Source: Caballeronia sp. M1242 | Lineage (GTDB): Bacteria > Pseudomonadota > Gammaproteobacteria > Burkholderiales > Burkholderiaceae | NCBI RefSeq assembly: GCF_017220215.1 | Contig: NZ_CP071129.1 | Coordinates: 1,240,001 to 1,304,000 of the forward strand | Direction of reading: 5' to 3' | Length of the DNA stretch: 64,000 bases | Shown: positions 1 to 8,423 of the stretch, in pieces | Numbering within the stretch: the first letter of the stretch is position 1 | How the letters are laid out: each line of letters begins with the position of its first letter | Notes under the pieces: model-generated | Told to the model about the DNA's origin: nothing | Seen by the model: only the letters and a program-made list of their open reading frames with translations | Databases searched by the model: none | Position numbers and translations under genes: made by a program

Positions 1-580
1 GCAACTCGGTCGCGCGTTTGAGCTGGGCGCGGCGGTCGTCTTCGGTGCGGCCGTCGTCACGGGCGCGAGCGCGTCGCAGGCCCCAGCGCAGCACCAGCGC
101 AATCGCCGCGATCAGCACCGCGAGGCCGATCCACATGCCCATCGACGGCCCATGCTTCTGCGGCGCGGCGGCTTGCGCCGGGTTGAACGGATTCAGCGCG
201 ACTGAGCCGTTGGAGCCGCGATTGGTCGTCGCGTTGGCGCGGTTCGCGTCGTTGCGGATGCGGGCTTCGGTGGACGCGAATCGCGACGGGTCCGTGAAGC
301 TCAGCGACGGATCGAGCGTCTTCGCCTGCTGCAAATGCGAGAGCGCGTCGCTCGCGCGGCCTTCGCGGTCCAGCACCTGCGCGTAGAGATAGTGGGCGTG
401 CGCGTTGTTCGGATGCGCGTCGAGCACTTCGCTCAACTGCGCGTCGGCTTTCTGCCAGTTGCCCTGCGTCATCGATTGTTCGACCTGCTGCGCGGTCGGC
501 ACGGCGGCCAACGCGAGCGGCGAGGCGACCGACAGCGCGAGGGACATCGATAAGGCGAGAGCCGTCAAAGTCTTTTTCAT
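1..580 (-). CDS. TPR-like exported protein with C-terminal membrane anchor (3' end off window)
   Basis: The gene starts at 580 and runs off the left edge; 193 codons are visible. Residues 1-25 form a clear Sec signal peptide ending in an Ala-rich segment. Residues about 35-90 are helical and resemble a tetratricopeptide repeat pair (alternating Ala, Tyr, Leu, with a YLYAQVLDREGR stretch), which is known to mediate protein-protein contacts. After an Asn/Pro/Ala-rich linker comes one transmembrane segment at about residues 149-168, followed by a strongly charged tail rich in Arg and Asp. It therefore probably has a periplasmic TPR domain and a cytoplasmic tail. It lies 124 bp downstream of the PspA gene on the same strand, so both may belong to one envelope-stress transcription unit. 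No enzymatic motif is seen and the specific role is unknown. Confidence 0.72.
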   Translation of the reverse strand, partial: MKKTLTALALSMSLALSVASPLALAAVPTAQQVEQSMTQGNWQKADAQLSEVLDAHPNNAHAHYLYAQVLDREGRASDALSHLQQAKTLDPSLSFTDPSRFASTEARIRNDANRANATTNRGSNGSVALNPFNPAQAAAPQKHGPSMGMWIGLAVLIAAIALVLRWGLRRARARDDGRTEDDRRAQLKRATEL

Positions 581-703
581 GTGCGGGCCGGGCGTTGCGA
601 CGCCCGTCTCCATTCGAAGCTGCGATCGGTGATTGCCAAGACATCGCAAGGCGGATACCCGAAAGCGCAAAAGTCCACGAAGCGACGGCGGCAGCCGCCG
701 GGG

Positions 704-1384
704 TTACTGCGCCGGCGTATTCAGCTGCTTTTTCAGGGCTTCCAGACGGTCTTCCACCGAAGGGCCGCGATTGAGCGCCGCGAGCTTGTCGTCGAGCGCC
801 TTGCCGGACTTCTGGTCCGCCGAATTCAGGCGCGCGTCGGAGCGGGCGTTCGCGAGCTCGACCTTGTCCTCCAGCTTCTGAAAATCTTCCGACAGGTTTC
901 TTCCGCCGATGCCGCCCAGCGCCGTGGCGGCCGTGTCCTTCGCCTGCGCGATCTGCTGCTTCGCCTGAAGGATGTTCGAGCGCGCGTTGAGATCGTTGCG
1001 GCGCTGGCGCATGTCGGCGATCTGCTGCTTCAGGTGATCGACCGAAGGCACGAGTGTTTGCAGTTCGGCCGCGAGCGCGTCGCGCTCCGTTTCGGCATTG
1101 GCTTGCGCCGCGAGCGCTTCGCGCGCGAGACCTTCGTCGCCGCTTTGCAGCGCGCGTTTGGCGCCGTCTTCGTACTTCTTCGCTTTCTCGGCGGCGGCGT
1201 CGCGCTTGCTTTGCTGCGTGGCGACCTGCGCCTCGATCTCGATCAGCGAGTTCTCCGCCTTCGCGATGCTGTCGTCCAGTTCGCGCACGATCTGGCGGGC
1301 GTCGCGCGAGGGATCCTGCATGGTGTCGGCGGCATCGTTCAGCAGACCTTTGACGGTGCGCGAGATGGAATCGAAAAGCGACAT
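704..1384 (-). CDS. pspA: PspA/IM30 family protein
   Basis: A 226-residue, almost wholly helical protein beginning MSLFDSISRTVKGLLND. It carries the PspA/Vipp1 pattern of a short N-terminal amphipathic helix followed by long coiled coils rich in Ala, Glu, Lys and Gln. Family members bind stressed inner membrane and form ESCRT-III-like assemblies that limit proton leakage. I chose the start at 1384 because AGGAG lies just upstream; an in-frame start 33 bases earlier has no better support. No pspF, pspB or pspC lies nearby, so regulation differs from the enterobacterial psp operon. The neighbour downstream is a membrane-anchored TPR protein on the same strand. The assignment to the family is firm, but whether this is the stress-responsive PspA or a paralogue cannot be told from sequence. 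Confidence 0.88.
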   Translation of the reverse strand: MSLFDSISRTVKGLLNDAADTMQDPSRDARQIVRELDDSIAKAENSLIEIEAQVATQQSKRDAAAEKAKKYEDGAKRALQSGDEGLAREALAAQANAETERDALAAELQTLVPSVDHLKQQIADMRQRRNDLNARSNILQAKQQIAQAKDTAATALGGIGGRNLSEDFQKLEDKVELANARSDARLNSADQKSGKALDDKLAALNRGPSVEDRLEALKKQLNTPAQ

Positions 1385-1609
1385 GTATGTATCTCCTGGA
1401 TGAAAACCACGGACCACTAGACCGCGGCTGGCGCGCCGCGCATCGAATGTGAGGCGCCGCGCCCGGAATGCAAGCGCAAGCGCGCGGCATTCACGCGCGG
1501 GTTTACCCGTTCATTAGAGCACGTCGCGACTTAATATGGACTTAAGCAAGGTGAAGGAATGTAACGGCTGCGCAGACGCGCGCCGTGAAGAGGGAGGCGT
1601 GCGACGAGC

Positions 1610-2029
1610 CTAGCCGCCGAGCCGTTCGTCGCCGGTCAGCGACGCGTCCTCGCCGGCGCTTTCGGTGTCGTCGCGGCTGACGGGAACGCTTGTCGTCGCC
1701 ACTGTCGCCACCGTCGATGCAGCCGCCGCCGCAGCCTGCGATCGCGCGATCTTGGCCGCGCCCGCGGCAGCTTCGCGCGCTTCGCGGGCCGCTGCTTTAG
1801 CGGCCACGCTGCGTAGCGCGACATCGAGCGGATCGGGGGCTTTCGGCGCGCGCAGACGGTCGACGATGCCCGCCACCTTGATCTGCTCGCTCGTCGCGTT
1901 GAAGTTGAGCACCGCCCGCCGCATGAGTTCGCTCACGCTGATGCCGAGGTCGTCCGCGGTCTTGCTGATGGCGAGCTTCTGCGCGGGGGTCACGAATACA
2001 ACGATGCGTTCGGTAGGCTTGGTCGTCAT
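1610..2029 (-). CDS. Ribbon-helix-helix-like small protein with Ala-rich tail
   Basis: A 139-residue protein. Residues 5-42 (RIVVFVTPAQK, then a helix, then LGISVSELMRRAVLNF) look like a ribbon-helix-helix DNA-binding fold: one beta strand, a helix, a turn and a second helix ending in the usual MRRA. The remaining two thirds is low-complexity Ala/Ser/Thr and probably disordered. Such proteins are commonly transcriptional autoregulators or antitoxins, but no toxin-like partner is adjacent, so a stand-alone regulator is more likely. The gene is isolated, with 225 bp before the PspA start and more than 500 bp to PBP1A. The fold is inferred from a short motif. Confidence 0.6.
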   Translation of the reverse strand: MTTKPTERIVVFVTPAQKLAISKTADDLGISVSELMRRAVLNFNATSEQIKVAGIVDRLRAPKAPDPLDVALRSVAAKAAAREAREAAAGAAKIARSQAAAAAASTVATVATTSVPVSRDDTESAGEDASLTGDERLGG

Positions 2030-2282
2030 GAGCGGCTCGCAGACAGTAAGGCGATTGCAAACATCGCATGCGCGGTCCCGGCGCCGGGATCGCTCACTTC
2101 GTTACCGCAGGTCGTTCGCCGGCGAAAAGCCCCGGCTATACATGTATCCATCATATCGGTTCGCGAGGCGGCTGTGCGTGCTCGCTGTTTTGCAGCGTCC
2201 ACCGAATGCGCGTCCTGGATCATCGTATGAGCGTGCACGAAAAACCGCGTCCGATCAACGGCTTGGCTATTTTCTCATAGGG

Positions 2283-2317
2283 TTGTCCACAAGGCTCTCA
2301 ACAATTTCTGTGGGTAA
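2283..2317. promoter_or_regulatory. Two DnaA-box-like nonamers in inverted orientation
   Basis: TTGTCCACA at 2283-2291 and TGTGGGTAA (the complement of TTACCCACA) at 2309-2317 each differ from the TTATNCACA consensus by one base. They lie in the 556-bp gap before PBP1A. Nothing else in that gap (2030-2585) is recognisable. The pair may be chance or a DnaA-responsive site. Confidence 0.25.
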
Positions 2318-2585
2318 GCGCACGTTGCTTTCGGCCAGCCTCTTCGCGTCGACTGGCGGCATTTGCTTACAAAAAATGCCCGCTCATTCTGTAGCGGCCC
2401 GTCCGAATTCTTTAAAATGTGCCGTTACTCTTCGGTCGGACCGGCTCATGCATTCGCTCGCCGGTCTTTGCCGCGCTTGCGTTCTTCCACGCGCGCTTTG
2501 ATCCGCCGCCTGATCCGCTTCTTTCGATACGCCGCGCAGTGCGCGCTACCAAGCGTGCTATAAGGCGCGCCGAACCATCCCAGTC

Positions 2586-5129
2586 ATGCCTATCATCAAA
2601 CGCCCCGACTCTTCGAATTCATCGCGACACGATCGCGAGCCGCGCTGGAACGACTCACGCAACGACTCGGGGGCGGGCCGCGACGGCGGCGGTAGCGGTG
2701 GAAACGGCCGCAACGGCCGGAACAATGGCAATGACCGGAGCGGCCGCGATGGCGGGCGTTCGGTGGCCGGGCGCATCGCGCTGTGGTTCGCGGGTCTCGC
2801 GGCGGTGGCGGCGGTGGTCGGCGCGCTCATCGTGGGCTATGCGCTCGTCGTGATGGAGCCGAACCTGCCGTCGCTCAATGCGCTCATCGACTATCGGCCG
2901 AAGGTGCCGCTGCGCGTCTACACGGCGGATCACGTGCTGATCGGCGAATTCGGCGAAGAGCGGCGCAGCCTCGTGCGCTTTCAGGACATTCCGGACCAGA
3001 TGAAAAAAGCGGTCCTCGCGATCGAAGACTACCGTTTCTACGATCACGGCGGCGTCGATTTCGTCGGCATCCTGCGCGCGGGCGTGACCGACCTGATGCA
3101 CGGCGGCGCATCGCAGGGCGCGAGCACGATCACGATGCAGGTGGCGCGGAACTTCTTCCTCTCCAGCGAGAAGACGTACACGCGCAAAGTCTACGAGATG
3201 CTGCTCGCGTACAAGATCGAGCGCGCGCTCACGAAGGACCAGATTCTCGAGCTGTACATGAACCAGATCTATCTGGGCGAGCGCGCATACGGTTTCTCTG
3301 CCGCGGCGCGCGTGTACTTCGGCAAGGACCTGAAGGACATCACGCTCGCCGAAGCCGCGATGCTCGCGGGTCTGCCCAAGGCGCCGTCCGCGTATAACCC
3401 GGTCGTGAATCCGAAGCGCGCGAAAGTGCGCCAGCAGTACATCCTGAAGCGCATGCTGGACCTCAACTTCATCACGCGCGAACAGTACGATCAGGCCGTC
3501 GCCGAGGAAATCCACACGAAGTCGGCGGGCACCGAGTACGGCGTGCATGCGGAATACGTCGCGGAAATGGTGCGACAGATGATGTACGCGCAGTACAAGG
3601 AAGAGACCTACACGCGCGGCCTGACGGTGACGACGACCATCGATTCGGCCGATCAGGACGCCGCTTACCGCGCAGTTCGCAAAGGCGTGATGGACTACGA
3701 GCGGCGTCACGGCTATCGCGGGCCGGAGGGCAACATCGCGCTGCCGTCGGCGGCGGATGACCGCGCCGAAGCCATCGAAGACGCGCTCGTCGATCACCCG
3801 GACAATGGCGATCTCGTCGCGGCCGTGGTGACGGCGGCGAGCCCGAAGCAGGTGAGCGTGCAGTTCGTTGGCGGTGAAACGGCGACGATCTCTGGCGAAG
3901 GCTTGCGCTTCGTGGCAGCGGCGTTGCGCAGCAATGCGTCGAAGGCGCTCGCCATCCGGCCGGGGTCGATCATCCGCCTGACGAAGGACGCGAAGGACAA
4001 CTGGCAGGTCACGCAGTTGCCGCAGGTGGAAGGCGCGCTCGTTTCGATGGTGCCGCAGGACGGCGCGATCCGCGCGCTCGTGGGCGGCTTCGACTTCAAC
4101 AAGAACAAGTTCAATCACGTCACGCAGGCGTGGCGTCAGCCGGGTTCGAGCTTCAAGCCGTTCATCTACTCGGCGGCGCTCGACAAGGGTCTGGGACCGG
4201 CGACCATCATCAACGACGCGCCACTGTACTTTCCGGCGCCCGCGGGCGGCGAGCCGTGGGAGCCGAAGGACGACGATCAGCCCGACGGCCCGATGTCCAT
4301 GCGCACCGGCTTGCAGAAGTCGAAGAACCTCGTGTCGATCCGCATCCTGTCGTATATCGGCACGGGCTACGCGCAGGACTTCGTCACGCAGAAGTTCGGC
4401 TTCGACAAGGACAAGACGCCGCCGTATCTGCCGCTCGCGCTGGGGGCCGGGCTCGTCACGCCGTTGCAGCTGAGCGGCGCGTATTCGGTGTTCGCGAACG
4501 GCGGCTATCGCATCAATCCGTATCTGATCGCGCAAGTCGCCGATGCGCGCGGCACCGTGATTTCGCGCGCCGATCCGCTGACCGCGGGCGCGAACGCGCC
4601 GCAGACGCTCGAACCGCGCAACGCGTACGTGATGAACAGCCTGCTGCACACGGTCGCGACTTCGGGTACGGGCTCGGGCACCAACGTGCTCAAGCGCAAC
4701 GACTTGCAGGGCAAGACCGGCACGACCAACGACGCGAAGGACGGCTGGTTCGCGGGCTATCAGCATCAGCTCGTCGCGGTGGCGTGGATGGGTTACGACC
4801 AGCCGAAGTCACTCGGCACGAAAGAGTTCGGCGCGCAGCTCGCGTTGCCGATCTGGGTCGAGTACATGGGACGAGCGCTGCGCGGCATCCCGCAACAGCA
4901 GATGGCGATGCCCGACGGCGTGACGACCGTCGACGGCGAACTGTTCTATGCGGACCGCACGCCGGGCGCGGGCTTCGTCGCGAGCATCGGTCTCGACAAT
5001 ACGAACCCGATGGCGGGCGATTCGACGACCGCGGGCGGCGTCGGCCCCGCGGGCATGCAGGCGCCGCCGGTCCCGCAGGTCACCACCGACGAGCGCAAGC
5101 AGATCATGGATATGTTCAACCGGCCCTGA
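2586..5129 (+). CDS. mrcA: Penicillin-binding protein 1A (bifunctional transglycosylase/transpeptidase)
   Basis: An 847-residue class A PBP that polymerises lipid II and cross-links peptide stems in the periplasm. The first 57 residues are a cytoplasmic tail made almost only of Ser, Asn, Asp, Gly and Arg, longer and more biased than usual. A transmembrane helix follows (about 60-90). The GT51 domain shows EDYRFYDHGG with catalytic Glu147, GASTITMQVARN and KDQILELYMNQIYLG. The transpeptidase domain shows the SxxK motif with Ser521 and Lys524, SKN at 579-581 and KTG at 710-712, so both activities should be intact. The usual burkholderial partner, a divergent pilMNOPQ operon, is absent here, so this may be a second PBP1A paralogue. 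A strong hairpin follows 13 bp after the stop. Naming it mrcA rather than another class A paralogue is the uncertain part. Confidence 0.93.
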   Translation: MPIIKRPDSSNSSRHDREPRWNDSRNDSGAGRDGGGSGGNGRNGRNNGNDRSGRDGGRSVAGRIALWFAGLAAVAAVVGALIVGYALVVMEPNLPSLNALIDYRPKVPLRVYTADHVLIGEFGEERRSLVRFQDIPDQMKKAVLAIEDYRFYDHGGVDFVGILRAGVTDLMHGGASQGASTITMQVARNFFLSSEKTYTRKVYEMLLAYKIERALTKDQILELYMNQIYLGERAYGFSAAARVYFGKDLKDITLAEAAMLAGLPKAPSAYNPVVNPKRAKVRQQYILKRMLDLNFITREQYDQAVAEEIHTKSAGTEYGVHAEYVAEMVRQMMYAQYKEETYTRGLTVTTTIDSADQDAAYRAVRKGVMDYERRHGYRGPEGNIALPSAADDRAEAIEDALVDHPDNGDLVAAVVTAASPKQVSVQFVGGETATISGEGLRFVAAALRSNASKALAIRPGSIIRLTKDAKDNWQVTQLPQVEGALVSMVPQDGAIRALVGGFDFNKNKFNHVTQAWRQPGSSFKPFIYSAALDKGLGPATIINDAPLYFPAPAGGEPWEPKDDDQPDGPMSMRTGLQKSKNLVSIRILSYIGTGYAQDFVTQKFGFDKDKTPPYLPLALGAGLVTPLQLSGAYSVFANGGYRINPYLIAQVADARGTVISRADPLTAGANAPQTLEPRNAYVMNSLLHTVATSGTGSGTNVLKRNDLQGKTGTTNDAKDGWFAGYQHQLVAVAWMGYDQPKSLGTKEFGAQLALPIWVEYMGRALRGIPQQQMAMPDGVTTVDGELFYADRTPGAGFVASIGLDNTNPMAGDSTTAGGVGPAGMQAPPVPQVTTDERKQIMDMFNRP

Positions 5130-5141
5130 TCAGCTTGCTTC

Positions 5142-5177
5142 AAAAAAAAAACGCGCCGTGGCTGGCGCGTTTTTTTG
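5142..5177. terminator. Bidirectional rho-independent terminator
   Basis: An A-run (5142-5151), a short GC stem (ACGCGCC pairing with GGCGCGT around loop GTGGCT-like bases) and a T-run reaching 5176 make a hairpin with U-tracts in both directions. It sits between the convergent PBP1A gene and the copper gene set and can serve both. Confidence 0.85.
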
Positions 5178-5191
5178 CGTTCGGCGGCGAG

Positions 5192-5641
5192 TTACTTGCC
5201 GACTGTCGCCGCCGATTTCACCGCGCACTCTACGTTGAGCGTGCTTTTGTCGGCGAAGGTGAGGGCGAGCGGAATCGTCGAGCCGATCTTGAGCGGCTTG
5301 GCGGGCTGTTCCATCATCAGGTGATAGCCCTTCGGCGCGAATTCCAGCGAGCCGTGCGCGGGCACCTCGACGGTATCGACGGGCGCCATCGTTGCCGTGC
5401 CGCCCTTGTTCTCCGACTTGTGCATCATCGTCATGGCGAACGCGGGACTCGTCGCGGCGGTGAGCGTCGCGGGCGCATCGCCGTTGTTCGACACGACGAA
5501 GTAGCCCGATGACGGCAGACTCGGCGGCATCGCGCGGACCCAGCAATCATGCGCTTCGAGCGTCGCCGCGTGCGCGGCGCTGGCGAAGACGGCGAACGAC
5601 GCGCATGCGAGCGCGCCCGAGAGGAATGTGTTCTTGTTCAA
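5192..5641 (-). CDS. Periplasmic copper chaperone PCu(A)C
   Basis: A 149-residue protein with a signal peptide (residues 1-25, ending AAHA) and a single cupredoxin-like PCu(A)C domain. The Cu(I) ligands expected for the family are visible: the MTMMHKSE segment, then a His/Met pair in GYHLMME about 40 residues later. Known family members deliver Cu(I) to the CuA site of cytochrome c oxidase. The gene is the last of three on this strand, 7 bp after the CopC gene, so co-translation is likely. Its presence with CopC and DUF2946 supports copper trafficking rather than a generic thiol role. Confidence 0.88.
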   Translation of the reverse strand: MNKNTFLSGALACASFAVFASAAHAATLEAHDCWVRAMPPSLPSSGYFVVSNNGDAPATLTAATSPAFAMTMMHKSENKGGTATMAPVDTVEVPAHGSLEFAPKGYHLMMEQPAKPLKIGSTIPLALTFADKSTLNVECAVKSAATVGK

Positions 5642-5648
5642 AGCGGCC

Positions 5649-6011
5649 TCACTTGACCGTGAAGTTGTAGTGACCTTGCGTGCGATGACCGTCGGCTGCG
5701 ACCGCGGTCCATTGCACCGTATAGACGCCCGGCGCGAGATCGCCGAGGGCGACGCTCATGTGCTTCTTATCGTTCGCATCGACGGCCGACTTCGCGGTGT
5801 TGACTTGCGTGCCGTGCGCGTCGGTGACGAGAAGCGAGCTGAAAGTCGGCTCGATGCGCTCACCGAACTCGATGGAGACTTCGTGCGGCGCGCTGACCGT
5901 CGCCCCGGGGCCGGGCTGCTGGAGCTTCGGCAGCGCGTGAGCGAGCGCCAGTTGCGTGGAAGCGGCCAGCGCGAACGCGAGCACGCTCCGCAATGCGGAT
6001 TGGAACGTCAT
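5649..6011 (-). CDS. copC: CopC domain copper-binding protein
   Basis: A 120-residue periplasmic protein. After the signal peptide the mature chain begins AHALPKL, giving the N-terminal His that binds Cu(II) in CopC proteins, and the C-terminal [11 protein letters not shown] supplies the Asp and His ligands of the same site. The beta-sandwich signature ([15 protein letters not shown], then [16 protein letters not shown]) matches the family. I start it at 6011, where AGGAC precedes the ATG; a start 21 bases earlier is possible but would spoil the signal peptide. No copD membrane partner is adjacent, so it may act as a copper buffer or hand over to the PCu(A)C chaperone encoded downstream. Confidence 0.9.
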   Translation of the reverse strand: MTFQSALRSVLAFALAASTQLALAHALPKLQQPGPGATVSAPHEVSIEFGERIEPTFSSLLVTDAHGTQVNTAKSAVDANDKKHMSVALGDLAPGVYTVQWTAVAADGHRTQGHYNFTVK

Positions 6012-6095
6012 GGTGTGTCCTGTCGAAAACATGGTGTTGCGACGCGCCTTATCGCTTCGCAGAGAAGCGGATCACGCGTGCGGATGATGGGCGAT

Positions 6096-6482
6096 TCAGC
6101 CGAATGCAGGCGGCGCGCGAGGTTGCGCGTTAGCGAAGCGCGAAAGAGGTGACGCGCTGTCGGCGTTAGCTACCGAGAAAGCGTCGCGAGGGAAGTGCGC
6201 GAAGATACTCGCGCGAACGAAGCTCGGCGGCGCCGGCGCGTGTCCGACGAAGCCGCAATAGCCGCAGGCGTCGAGCGTGCCGACCGCGCTGTGTCCGGCA
6301 TGGTGCGCCGAGTGGATGTCGGGCGTATCGATACGCGACGCGCATATCGATGCGAGCAGCGCTTCGAACGGCTCGGCCTTCAGCGTCTGCGATACGACGG
6401 GCGCGAGCGAGAGAAGCAGCATCGCCCACACCGCCGCGATGCCGCCGATCTTTCCCATGATGCCGCGCCGCAAGGAATGCAT
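6096..6482 (-). CDS. DUF2946 family protein, copper-cluster associated
   Basis: About 128 residues with one N-terminal hydrophobic segment (IGGIAAVWAMLLLSLAPVVS), then a region with the CGYCGF motif and several His (IHSAHHAGHSAVG). This is the layout of DUF2946, a family of unknown function that recurs next to CopC, PCu(A)C and TonB receptors. The Cys and His suggest metal binding by inference only. It is the first gene of the trio, ending 84 bp before copC. The start is uncertain: 6482 has GGAA upstream, while 6515 and 6458 are also in frame. Confidence 0.7.
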   Translation of the reverse strand: MHSLRRGIMGKIGGIAAVWAMLLLSLAPVVSQTLKAEPFEALLASICASRIDTPDIHSAHHAGHSAVGTLDACGYCGFVGHAPAPPSFVRASIFAHFPRDAFSVANADSASPLSRFANAQPRAPPAFG

Positions 6483-6644
6483 GCCTGTTCCCGAGCCGAT
6501 AACCGATAACCGCAATAACCGATGCCGCTGAACGGGCGATTATGCCATGCACGAAAGTGCGGCTTTACTGATGCGCTGGGTGCGTAACGAGTCGAAGCGA
6601 CGCAGCGCGCGGGCATCGTTTCGAGTATTGATCGTCATGGACCG

Positions 6645-6673
6645 TTGCTTTTCCATAAACGATGCTCTATAAT
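6645..6673 (+). promoter_or_regulatory. Sigma-70 promoter of tRNA-fMet
   Basis: TTGCTT at 6645-6650, a 17-bp spacer and a perfect TATAAT at 6668-6673, placed 15 bp before the mature tRNA 5' end. Position and spacing both fit a stable-RNA promoter. Confidence 0.8.
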
Positions 6674-6688
6674 CTTTTCTTCGACGGA

Positions 6689-7880
<1,192 letters not shown>

Positions 7881-8330
7881 GTGATCGGTGAAGTGGCCCT
7901 TCACAACAAGGCGCTGACAGCACAGCGAGTGGCGACGCACCGCAGCGGGCGTGGCTTCGCGGATCGGGCTGCAGAACGGTCGTGTCGCGCCGCTCGTCGG
8001 CCTCAGATGACGGGCGAGCGACATCAAGGCGGAGGGGATCATGTTCAGGATCGTGCGCACGAGTGCGGCGCTGCTGTTTCTGCCCAACTGCACGATCATC
8101 GAGATCGTAGGCGATTCGAATAGTATCGCCGACAGCGGCAATGACAGTGGTCGCCTTACCGTGCCTGACGTGCGTGGATCCAATGCGTCAGGTATTGCTG
8201 CCGATAGGCGAGAAAAAGTAAGACACCTAGTCAGTGCACCGCTTTCATCAGCGGGACGGGCCGTTACCGCTTGGATGGATCATCGAAAACTACGAATATT
8301 CCGATTCATCAAAAAAGTCAGTTGATTGAA
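7881..8330. other. Degenerate intergenic stretch, no gene recognised
   Basis: Between the recombinase remnant and the VgrG promoter I see no credible gene. Open frames on both strands have no start with a ribosome site and no family resemblance. It may hold the eroded N-terminal part of the recombinase. Confidence 0.5.
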
Positions 8331-8359
8331 TTGACATCCTTATCTTCGAACCCTAAATT
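8331..8359 (+). promoter_or_regulatory. Predicted sigma-70 promoter of the VgrG operon
   Basis: A perfect TTGACA at 8331-8336, a 17-bp spacer and TAAATT at 8354-8359 lie 65 bp before the VgrG start. It is one of the best promoter matches in the window and would drive the whole effector module. Confidence 0.7.
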
Positions 8360-8423
8360 CCTTGTCGGGACGCTCCGGACGAGACTTTTTCTTATCGTTC
8401 CGTCCTATTGAATAGGGATGCGA

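Noticed and set aside
2283..2317. Replication origin
   Set aside because: Only two weak DnaA-like boxes, no AT-rich unwinding element, no dnaA or dnaN nearby.
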